Assembly: GCF_011813015.1 (NCBI RefSeq)
Contig: NZ_QHLQ01000002.1
Location: 310,001 to 374,000 of the forward strand
Direction of reading: 5' to 3'
DNA: 64,000 nt
DNA from: Parasedimentitalea denitrificans
GTDB taxonomy: Bacteria > Pseudomonadota > Alphaproteobacteria > Rhodobacterales > Rhodobacteraceae
The notes under the pieces are model-generated. The model did no database searches. It saw only the letters and a program-made list of their open reading frames with translations, and had not been told where the DNA came from. This document shows positions 55,679 to 63,160 of the stretch, one piece after another. A program made the translations under genes and the position numbers. Numbering within the stretch: the first letter of the stretch is position 1; every line of letters begins with the position of its first letter.

Positions 55679-56596
55679 CTAAGCAATTCCCGTCCTGTTG
55701 CTTTCAGCTTCAGCCAGCAGCCATTCGCAGAATACATTTACTTTCATTTGGCGCCTGCGTCCCACTGGGCAGACTAACCAATAGCCCATATCCGTCCGCA
55801 AGGTAAGATCAAAAGGCCTGATCAATCGGCCCGCCTTCAATTCTTCGGCAATCGCAGAATGGCTGATCAAGGCAATACCATCCCCGTTTATTGCCGCTTC
55901 GATTGCCATGCTTTCGATCGTAAAACGGGGGCCGTGGTTCACTTTGACACCTTCGACACCGGCTGCCTTGGTCCACATGTTCCAATCCGGTATTTGTATC
56001 GTCATCTTACCCCAATCTACGTGGATCAGACGGTGATGCTTCAAGTCGTCCGGGGTTCGCAAGGGGCTATTACCATTCAGAATTTTCGGACTACAAGCCG
56101 GGCTAACTTCCTCCCCAAGAATACGCGTTACCTCCAGTCCGGGGTAATCCCCCATCCCGAGGCGAATGCCAACGTCGATACCGTCACGATCAAAATCCCG
56201 GGTTTCCAGGGATGCATCCAACCGCACATCGATATCAGGATAAAGATTGGAGAAATGAGGTAATCGTGGCAGCAACCATTTGACTGCGAAGGTGGGGACA
56301 CAACTGACGGTCAAAAGGCCTGACGCCTCGTTCTGAGCCAGCCGGTCAACTGCTTCTGCTAGCTTGTCAAACCCTTCTGTGACCAATGGCAAGACCGCCC
56401 TAGCCTCTTCGGTCAATTGAACCGCCCGTGTCATACGACGAAAGAGGACGACGCCGAGATAGCTCTCCAATTGCTTGATTTGCTGGCTGACCGCGGCAGG
56501 TGTTACGAACAGCTCCTCAGCAGCCTTAGAAAAACTCAACCATCTTGCAGCAACTTCGAAGGCTTGCAATGACTTAAGCGGCGGTAGGCGACGCAT
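55679..56596 (-). CDS. LysR-family regulator, GcvA-like, copy C
   Basis: A 305-residue near-twin of the protein at 29394-30311, with intact HTH and effector domain and four substitutions, none in the HTH. It has the same GGAGGTT ribosome site and the same divergent small ORF 135 bp away. Both copies are open, so selection or recent duplication/gene conversion has kept them while the adjacent recombinases decayed. Confidence 0.9.
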   Translation of the reverse strand: MRRLPPLKSLQAFEVAARWLSFSKAAEELFVTPAAVSQQIKQLESYLGVVLFRRMTRAVQLTEEARAVLPLVTEGFDKLAEAVDRLAQNEASGLLTVSCVPTFAVKWLLPRLPHFSNLYPDIDVRLDASLETRDFDRDGIDVGIRLGMGDYPGLEVTRILGEEVSPACSPKILNGNSPLRTPDDLKHHRLIHVDWGKMTIQIPDWNMWTKAAGVEGVKVNHGPRFTIESMAIEAAINGDGIALISHSAIAEELKAGRLIRPFDLTLRTDMGYWLVCPVGRRRQMKVNVFCEWLLAEAESNRTGIA

Positions 56597-56731
56597 ACAA
56601 ACCTCCGGAAACGCGACGATTAAGAAAAACTAACCCACAGACATAAAAAACATCGTTTGTGGAAAATGTCCAGAAGAGGCTAACGGAAACTATCAATCAA
56701 TTATCATCCCGCAGCCAGGAGACACAAGAAA

Positions 56732-56851
56732 ATGAACCACCCGATCAACCAATACCCCGCGCGGTCGACTGCCCTGTCGATGCTGATTTCCGAAGCGTCC
56801 TATCGCTTTGTTGTCGCCGTTGCGCGCCGTCTCCAGCGACCACAAAGCTAG
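56732..56851 (+). CDS. 39-codon ORF divergent from LysR, copy C
   Basis: Same length and ribosome site as 30447-30566, with Pro-to-Ser and Val-to-Phe changes (QYPARSTALSM, ASYRFVVAVARRLQR). Conservation of frame, start and stop in both copies is modest support for translation. Function unknown. Confidence 0.5.
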   Translation: MNHPINQYPARSTALSMLISEASYRFVVAVARRLQRPQS

Positions 56852-57179
56852 CCCATACCAAACACACGATGGATGCTTGAGGTTCCATTTTAACAACGTT
56901 TATCAAGCGTGTGGATCGCAGCGAATGTCGGTACACGGCCTTCTGGTCGAAATGTAAATTGTGCAGCAATTAGGTCACTTCACGCGTCCATAAATGTAGC
57001 GAACGACCCTGAGCCGACATTCGTCACAAACCCGTTTAATGGCCGTTTCCAGACCATTGTGACAAAGGTTGCTTCTCCAAATGTGCAAATCTGACTTTAG
57101 CGGCCAATTTGCGCCCCGTGGGTTATCACAACACAGCGGACATTAAGCAGATGTGTCGAACTGATGACAAAGACTGGTT

Positions 57180-58085
57180 CTACTCGGCAAAACGACAGGT
57201 CAGCACTTCCCAAAGAACATCAAGCGCAGGAAAGGAAACCTTTTTGCGGCGCGCAGCACAGATGTTCCAGTTGAGCACTTGTTTGGTTTGAATTTCCTTC
57301 AGCAAACCAAGCGCGGCATGTTGTGCGACGGCATCGGCCCTCCCTCCGAAGATCAAGTCTTTTTTCGAAGCCAAATCAGCCAAAAGGCCATAGTCATCAC
57401 ATTCTATTTTCGGGATTAGCTCCACCATTTGCCAAGCCGTGCGGTCACCCCCAAGGACCTCAGCGATGGCGGATTTCCAGTGTTTATGAAATTTCGGAGC
57501 GATCAGGTGTTCGCGGAAGATATCCGCCAAGTGAACAGGTGCATCACTATGTATGGGGTGTTGTGGGCGGGCCCAAAAAGAAACCGGTCTTTTCTCAATA
57601 ACTTGAATATCCAAATCGCTAAGATCAGGAGTGTGGGTCAAATCACAAATTGCCACATCCAGCGTCCCTCGTCGCAAGGCCTCGAGCGGTTCCTTGGTGG
57701 CACTGACCATGATCCGAATGCGCAGTTCCGGCATTTCCTGCAAAAGTTGTTCTATCAGAGGGTTAATCAGGGTGCGTGTGGTCAATGGACCGCAACCAAT
57801 GTTCAGGGTCGGCGTACCAGTTGACTTTAGCTGCTCTACGCCCTGTTCAAAAATGCTACTGGCATCTTCCAGAGCATCAAGCAGGTTTAAAAACTGTTGC
57901 CCCGCTGAAGTTACCTGCGCACCATTCCGGCGGCGCTCGAATAAAATATTCCCTGCATATTCTTCGGCCTGAGTGATGTAACGGGAAAAACTTGCAGGTG
58001 AGGCCCCCACAGCTTGAGCCGCTTCACGGAAGCTTTCGTAACGGGCAAGTGCTTTCACTGAACTGATGATCTTCGTGCCAATCAC
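57180..58085 (-). CDS. LysR-family regulator divergent from arylsulfatase
   Basis: A 301-residue LysR protein. HTH about residues 5-65 (ISSVKALARYESFREAAQAV, then GASPASFSRYITQAEEYAGN and ILFERRRNGAQVTSAG), effector domain to the end. The frame is open to 58259, but GTG 58085 has GGAG 8 nt upstream and places the HTH at the usual distance from the N-terminus; upstream ATGs at 58148, 58160 and 58175 lack ribosome sites. Facing the sulfatase gene, it probably controls it. Confidence 0.75.
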   Translation of the reverse strand: MIGTKIISSVKALARYESFREAAQAVGASPASFSRYITQAEEYAGNILFERRRNGAQVTSAGQQFLNLLDALEDASSIFEQGVEQLKSTGTPTLNIGCGPLTTRTLINPLIEQLLQEMPELRIRIMVSATKEPLEALRRGTLDVAICDLTHTPDLSDLDIQVIEKRPVSFWARPQHPIHSDAPVHLADIFREHLIAPKFHKHWKSAIAEVLGGDRTAWQMVELIPKIECDDYGLLADLASKKDLIFGGRADAVAQHAALGLLKEIQTKQVLNWNICAARRKKVSFPALDVLWEVLTCRFAE

Positions 58086-58244
58086 AGGAGTTACTCCATC
58101 CGTTCCAATTAATGAAACGTAGTTACCAAGTCGCGATCCTGCTGTCATCACCTGTCGCATGGGTTGAGCGGACATGCATAATAATTGGCGCAGTAAACAG
58201 CGCACCATTCGCAAATTAACTTTCAACTCAAATAGGAATTTCCA

Positions 58245-59984
58245 ATGTTTCAGAGACAAATACTCTATTCCACGTTAAGCGCATTTGCGTTTTCGTTAGG
58301 TGGGTCGGGAGCCCAAGCTGACGAGACGCGCCCCAATATCCTTATGATAATAGCAGATGATATGGGGTTCTCCGATGTCGGTGCCTTTGGCAGCGAAGTC
58401 GAAACCCCAGCCATCGACCAGCTTGCCGCCGACGGTATGCTGTTTACCAATTTCCATGTCGGCGCGTCTTGCTCGCCCACACGTACGATGCTGATTAGTG
58501 GTGTTGATAATCACCTCGCCGGCCTGGGGAATATGGCTGAAATTCAAGCTGATAACCAATTTGGAAAACCCGGATATGAGGGACACTTGAACGACACAGT
58601 TGTTACGATGCCGCGCCTGTTGCAAGATGCTGGTTACCACACATACATGACCGGCAAATGGCACCTCGGCAGCAAACCGGGATCAATCCCGCATGATCGC
58701 GGTTTTGAGAAATCATTCATATTGGCCGAAAGTGGTGCCGACAATTGGGTCGAACAGCCCTATGCGCCCTTCTATGAGCGTGTGCATTACTTTGAGGACG
58801 GAGAGCTCGCGAGCCTCCCCAAGGAGGACTACTTCTCATCGAATTTCTATACGGATCGAATGATCGAATACATCGACAGTAACCTTGATGATGGCAAACC
58901 TTTCCTCGCTTGGGTTGGATATCAGGCCATGCACTATCCCCACCAGGCCCCAAAAGAATTCATCGACAAATATGACGGTGTCTATGATGAGGGGTTCGAA
59001 GCACTACGTTCCACGCGCCTTGCCCGTCAGAAGGAACTGGGCTTGGTTTCGCCAGACGTCGGGCTCGATCTTGAGATGCTCAACACGTCTTATGAGCCAT
59101 GGCAGATGCCAGATTGGGAAGCACTTACCGACGAGGAAAAGGCCTTCCGCTCACGGCAAATGCAGACTTATGCAGGCATGCTCGACAACATGGATGTCAA
59201 TATCTCAAAGCTGCTTGCCCATCTCGAGAAACGCGGCATTGCGGATAACACAATCGTTGTCTTTTTGTCTGACAACGGTCCAGATCCCAATCAGCTGCCG
59301 CTGTCCGAGGCCTACCGCGAGTGGTACAAAGCCAACTACGACAAGGTTTATCTAGAGGACTTTGCTGGCGACTATTCGAGCATGGGCCAAAAAGGCGTTT
59401 ACGCCGACTATGGCCCGGGTTGGGCAGCAGCGTCTGCAGTGCCGGGTAGCTATTTCAAGACATTCTCAACCGAGGGCGGCCTGCGTGTTCCTTTGATCGT
59501 GCGCTTCCCTGGCGTAGTTGAGCCAGGTAGCCGCATCGACAGTTTCTCTTATGTGCGGGACATCATGCCAACGCTACTCGAAGTAGCCGGTGTTGACATG
59601 CCTGGTCCGGTTTATGATGGCCGGAAAATCAATGTGCCGGATGGGATTAGCATGCTTCCTGTACTGATGAGTGAAACCGATACAGTTCGCGGCGATGACA
59701 ATCCCGTCGGCTATGAACTTGCGGGCTCCAGCGCAGTGTTTCAGGGTCGTTATAAGTTGATGCAAAACCTTGAGCCAAAGGGAACTGGCGATTGGGAACT
59801 CTATGACATTGAGGCCGATCCGTCCGAGCTTACTAACCTTGCTGGTCAGATGCCTGATCTCGTAGAAGAGCTAAAAACTTTCTATGCATCCTACTCTGAA
59901 CGGGTGAACCTTGTTCCTGTTCCGGAAGGCTACAACCCGCTCGAACAGACGGTAATTAACGCCAAACGCGGCGGTACCCACTGA
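58245..59984 (+). CDS. Secreted arylsulfatase (type I, formylglycine-dependent)
   Basis: A sulfatase of 579 residues with an export signal (about 1-25, cleavage after AQA). It hydrolyses sulfate esters, probably in the periplasm. Metal ligands are in NILMIIADDMGFSD; the cysteine converted to formylglycine is Cys76 in GASCSPTRTMLISG (C-x-P-x-R). TGKWHLG carries the active-site Lys/His and VFLSDNGPDPN further metal ligands; the C-terminal subdomain ends with ELYDIEADPSELTNLA. Length fits arylsulfatases. No formylglycine-generating enzyme or sulfate transporter is nearby. Substrate not deducible. Confidence 0.9.
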   Translation: MFQRQILYSTLSAFAFSLGGSGAQADETRPNILMIIADDMGFSDVGAFGSEVETPAIDQLAADGMLFTNFHVGASCSPTRTMLISGVDNHLAGLGNMAEIQADNQFGKPGYEGHLNDTVVTMPRLLQDAGYHTYMTGKWHLGSKPGSIPHDRGFEKSFILAESGADNWVEQPYAPFYERVHYFEDGELASLPKEDYFSSNFYTDRMIEYIDSNLDDGKPFLAWVGYQAMHYPHQAPKEFIDKYDGVYDEGFEALRSTRLARQKELGLVSPDVGLDLEMLNTSYEPWQMPDWEALTDEEKAFRSRQMQTYAGMLDNMDVNISKLLAHLEKRGIADNTIVVFLSDNGPDPNQLPLSEAYREWYKANYDKVYLEDFAGDYSSMGQKGVYADYGPGWAAASAVPGSYFKTFSTEGGLRVPLIVRFPGVVEPGSRIDSFSYVRDIMPTLLEVAGVDMPGPVYDGRKINVPDGISMLPVLMSETDTVRGDDNPVGYELAGSSAVFQGRYKLMQNLEPKGTGDWELYDIEADPSELTNLAGQMPDLVEELKTFYASYSERVNLVPVPEGYNPLEQTVINAKRGGTH

Positions 59985-59998
59985 CAACCTACAATCTT

Positions 59999-60023
59999 GC
60001 ACCATCCCGTTTCGGGGTGGTGC
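59999..60023 (+). terminator. Rho-independent terminator after arylsulfatase
   Basis: GCACCATCCCG and CGGGGTGGTGC pair (one G-U) around TTT, followed by a short CCTTTT tract, 14 nt past the stop. Confidence 0.7.
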
Positions 60024-60337
60024 GCATATCCTTTTGTACTGCGACCCCTTGCTAATGGCCCCTTTGCGGGATCGTCTCTTCAAACTCTCGCAGTCTAACC
60101 TGCGTCATCAGATGTCCACACTCGGCTTTGCAAAGGTCACTATCTGCGCATTGCCGCCGTCGGCTCACACTGCAACGAAAGTCTGTTCTCCGCCTTAGCG
60201 TCGAAATATGCATGGTGCATCATCCGGTTTTTTGTGTTCAAACTAGGCTTTCTCAGTTCTTCTCCGGTTCGTGGTAGACAGCTGTGTCAACGTCGGGTTG
60301 TCGACGTGGATGGGCGTGGTGGATTGGAGAAAACATC
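60024..60337. other. Intergenic stretch with recombinase-leader repeat
   Basis: No gene seen. The part about 60265-60325 (GGTAGACAGCTGTGTCAACG, GTTGTCGACGTGGATGGGC) matches segments at about 29098 and 55380 inside the long repeats, here directly upstream of the recombinase pseudogene. Confidence 0.5.
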
Positions 60338-60971
60338 ATGCAATTGCAAAACTTGCCTGCTATTCGTGCCTGCCGCCCGGCATGGAACAAAGGGCGCATT
60401 GTCGGGCAAAAGCGACCACTGCTGCCCAAACACGTCTGGGCGATCCGCGTTCGCCTGGAGATCGCGGGCAATCATCGCGATCTTGCACTTTTCAACCTAG
60501 CCATCGACAGCAAACTTCGAGGATGCGATCTGGTTTGCCTAAAAATCGCTGGCGTATTTGCGGCAGGACAGGTCAAAGAGCGCGCATCGATCATCCAGAG
60601 TAAAACAAAAAAACCCAGTCCGGTTTGAGATCACAGACCGAACGAGGAAATCGCTCTTATGCTGGATGGCCGACCCATTGATGAAAGGGTCTAAGTACTT
60701 GTGGCTGGGGCGGTTCCATGAACGCCTGCACATCTCGACACGCCAATATGCGCGGCTGGTTCGTGAATGGTTCAAATCCATTGGGCTTGAACCATGCGCC
60801 TATGGAACGCATTCGATGCGCCGCACCAAGGTTTCGCAGATTTACAGGAAGACCGGCAACTTACGCGCGGTTCAGCTCCTGCTTGGTCACACAAAGATGG
60901 ACAGCACGGTCAGATACCTCGGCGTTGAGTCGGAAGACGCTCTGGCAATCTCTGAAGCGGTTGAAATCTAG
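60338..60971 (+). pseudogene. Short tyrosine recombinase, frameshifted
   Basis: ATG 60338 opens MQLQNLPAIRACRPAWNKGR then IVGQKRPLLPKHVWAIRVRL and CDLVCLKIAGVFAAGQ. A one-base shift in the A-rich run at about 60602-60612 moves the frame. Past it, PVRFEITDRTRKSLL, GTHSMRRTKVSQIYRKTGN and LLLGHTKMDSTVRYLGVE carry the HxxR, H and Tyr of the catalytic domain to the stop at 60971. Without the shift it would be a compact integrase of about 210 residues, a type I recall as common in roseobacters and unrelated in detail to the 28203/54241 family. Confidence 0.8.
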
Positions 60972-61225
60972 AAAGTTGGGCCGATTTTAGGGTCGGCCCA
61001 CTCTGGATCTTCATTTTAGTCAGAGCGATCTTTCGTTTCGAGCCCGCATCTGAGATCAATGCTGTACCCTGCACATTTCGGTATTAAGGACGGTGAGCTG
61101 CTATTCGCTCCAATCTGCATGGAGGTCTGCTCAGTGGGCAAAACTGCCATTCTCCGCAGTTGCACCGACGGTGGCTATGGGAAAGTTGCAAGGAGTTTCG
61201 TGGGCACGGCAGCCTTCAAAATATC
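60972..61225. other. Gap between recombinase pseudogene and ankyrin gene
   Basis: About 250 bp with no gene I can support; likely decayed mobile-element flank. Confidence 0.3.
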
Positions 61226-61241
61226 ACACCTTGATAGGTGT
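61226..61241 (-). terminator. Possible terminator after the ankyrin gene
   Basis: ACACCT-TGAT-AGGTGT forms a perfect 6-bp stem; on the minus strand it is followed by GATATTTTG. It lies 14 nt past the ankyrin stop. Confidence 0.45.
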
Positions 61242-61255
61242 TATTGCCATACCTC

Positions 61256-61921
61256 CTATTTCAGGATGTCAACCATTTCGGTGTAGCCGCGTGATGTGGC
61301 GTGTTGCAGCGCTGTAACCCCATCGCGATCGCCGATAGATTTATCTGCGCCCGCCTCAACGAGGATCTGCACCGTTTTGATGTGATCTTTGCCACCGTCA
61401 CCCAAGACAACCGCTTCAATCAAAGCCGTCCACGCCAGATTGTTGATATGATCCAGTGGAGCGCCACCAGCCACCAGGCGCGCCACGACATCATGGTGCC
61501 CAAGGTGGGCAGCGGCAATCAAGGCGGTGCCGTCATAAACGCTGGTGATCAGGTCGGGCTTGTTGCCAAGCTGCATGGCAAGCGAGACCATCTCAGGATC
61601 ATTCGCCACCGCTGCAATCGTCAGAACATCATAGATACCGTCTTCCAAGGTATTCATATCCGCGCCACCGTTTGCGAGAGCTATCAGCGCGTCATCATGT
61701 GAAGCAAAGGCCGCGATATGCGCAGGGGTGCGCAGGGACCGATCACGGATGTTCAGGTCAGCACCTGCTGCGATCAGACGGTTGATTTCATCTACATCGC
61801 CCTCATGGGCTGCGAGATGCAGACCGGTATAAGATACGATGTCCGAGGCAAACGGGGCCGTTTGTGCATGAGAAGCACCAGCGTTGCCAATTGCCAAAGC
61901 GAACAGCAAAAAACGAAGCAT
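61256..61921 (-). CDS. Exported ankyrin-repeat protein
   Basis: A 221-residue protein with a signal peptide (MLRFLLFALAIGNAGASHAQ) and about five ankyrin repeats, recognised by YTGLHLAAHEGDVDEINRLI, AGADLNIRD, TPAHIAAFASHDDALIALAN, GTALIAAAHLGHHDVVARLV and DGVTALQHATSRGYTEMVDI. Such periplasmic ankyrin proteins are known beside catalases (AnkB-type), but no catalase is here. It lies 56 nt after the GlcG/HbpS-like gene with AAGGA before its ATG, so both are probably cotranscribed. Confidence 0.85.
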   Translation of the reverse strand: MLRFLLFALAIGNAGASHAQTAPFASDIVSYTGLHLAAHEGDVDEINRLIAAGADLNIRDRSLRTPAHIAAFASHDDALIALANGGADMNTLEDGIYDVLTIAAVANDPEMVSLAMQLGNKPDLITSVYDGTALIAAAHLGHHDVVARLVAGGAPLDHINNLAWTALIEAVVLGDGGKDHIKTVQILVEAGADKSIGDRDGVTALQHATSRGYTEMVDILK

Positions 61922-61977
61922 GATTTTTCCTTTTAATGAGATTGGCCCGTCCCAGTTCAGGAAGGGCCGCGATTGGA

Positions 61978-62460
61978 TTATTCAGCGCCGATTGCGTCAA
62001 GACCTGCACGCGCACATGTCTCGTCAATTGCACCGGATGGCGCGCCACCGACTCCGATGCCTCCGACCAATGCTCCATCGATTTTGATAGGTAATCCGCC
62101 TGCCTGGATCACCAGACGGCTGTCCATATCGCGCAGGCCGCCGTTTTCAGGTTTGGCGCCAATAAAGCCCGCAAGACCTGCCGTGTCACGGCCCATGCTG
62201 GCGGATGTAAAGGCCTTACCTGTGCTGGAGCCAACTGTGTGCGGGCCTGCGTTGTCTGCGCGCAAATGCACTTTGGTCACACCGCTGCGCGCAACGATTG
62301 CAACGCTGACATTGTAGCCCTCAGCAGAGCATGCTGCGATGGCGGCTTGTGCGGATTTGGTTGCCATATTGAGCGGCAGATAGGGCGCTGTCGGCAGGTC
62401 TCGGGCAAAGGCCGCGATTGGTGTCAGAAGCGCTGTCGCAAGAGCAATAGAACGGATCAT
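61978..62460 (-). CDS. GlcG/HbpS-family exported protein
   Basis: A 160-residue protein with signal peptide MIRSIALATALLTPIAAFA followed by one GlcG/HbpS domain (NMATKSAQAAIAACSAEGYN, GKAFTSASMGRDT, GGLPIKIDGALVGGIGVGGA). HbpS of Streptomyces binds haem and works with a two-component sensor; here the gene lies 91 nt downstream of a two-component pair, which makes a similar link attractive though unproven. A 37-codon upstream extension lacks a ribosome site and a signal sequence. Confidence 0.85.
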   Translation of the reverse strand: MIRSIALATALLTPIAAFARDLPTAPYLPLNMATKSAQAAIAACSAEGYNVSVAIVARSGVTKVHLRADNAGPHTVGSSTGKAFTSASMGRDTAGLAGFIGAKPENGGLRDMDSRLVIQAGGLPIKIDGALVGGIGVGGAPSGAIDETCARAGLDAIGAE

Positions 62461-62551
62461 CGTGTTTCTCCTTTTGTTGAACTGATGCTCCGGTTGTAAT
62501 CTGCCATGTGGATTGGCGGCATTCGTAGCCTCCACAAAAGACACCGTAGTT

Positions 62552-63160
62552 CTACTGATCAGCCTGTGCATCCAGCCAATACCGTGTCAGTTCGGCTGCC
62601 GAAGACGTGCCCGCTTTGGCCGCAATCGCTGCGCGGTGACTTTCTACCGTGCGAGGCGACAGGGTAAGCGCATCAGCGATTTGCTTGGTTGTCAGGCCCT
62701 TCGCGATCATCTCCAAGACTTGTTGTTCGCGTGTGGAGAGATGCTGCACCAATGCCACCGCCTCAGCGCGTTCTGCTGACGCCTGCTGGTGGCTTTCAAG
62801 TTCTCGGTGACCCTTCTGGATCGCGTCGATCAAGTCTTGCTCGTCTACCGGCTTGCTCAAAAAATCGATCGCGCCATTGCGAAACGCGCGCCTGCATGCC
62901 TCGATATCGCCATGCCCGCTGATAATAACAGTGGGCCATGATACGCCCTGGTCAGTCAGCTTTTCTTGTAGTTTTAGGCCCGAAATTGCGGGCATCCTGA
63001 TATCAAGGATCAGGCAGCCTGGCGTCAGACCTGCCGCTTGCGCCAAGAATGTTTCGGGCGACGCAAAGCTGCGTACTTTCAGCCCGACGGTTTCCAACAG
63101 CAGGCTTAATGCGTTGCGGACGGCTTCATCATCATCAACGAGATAAACATGATTGCTCAT
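62552..63160 (-). CDS. FixJ/NarL-type response regulator
   Basis: A 202-residue regulator. The receiver has DDDEAVRNAL near its N-terminus, phospho-acceptor Asp in CLILDIRMPAISGLK, and Lys in FLSKPVDEQDL. A Q-like linker precedes a LuxR-type HTH (LSTREQQVLEMIAKGLTTKQ, LSPRTVESHRAAI). The ATG overlaps the stop of the sensor kinase gene (ATGA), so they form a cognate pair. Likely targets are the GlcG/HbpS-like and ankyrin genes downstream or genes beyond the window. Confidence 0.9.
   Translation of the reverse strand: MSNHVYLVDDDEAVRNALSLLLETVGLKVRSFASPETFLAQAAGLTPGCLILDIRMPAISGLKLQEKLTDQGVSWPTVIISGHGDIEACRRAFRNGAIDFLSKPVDEQDLIDAIQKGHRELESHQQASAERAEAVALVQHLSTREQQVLEMIAKGLTTKQIADALTLSPRTVESHRAAIAAKAGTSSAAELTRYWLDAQADQ

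Larger units (their letters stand above)
54078..57054. repeat. Long direct repeat, copy C (recombinase relic + LysR + small ORF)
   Basis: Counterpart of 28051-30769 in the same orientation, with the same order of leader, recombinase relic, spacer, LysR and 39-codon ORF. It keeps the core-binding part of the recombinase that copy A lost, but has its own 32-bp deletion and nonsense codon. The two copies start and end at matching positions. Confidence 0.85.

Noticed and set aside
61256..61921. CRISPR- or tandem-DNA-repeat reading of the ankyrin gene
   Set aside because: The periodicity is at protein level only and matches ankyrin repeats; no array of identical DNA repeats exists anywhere in the window.
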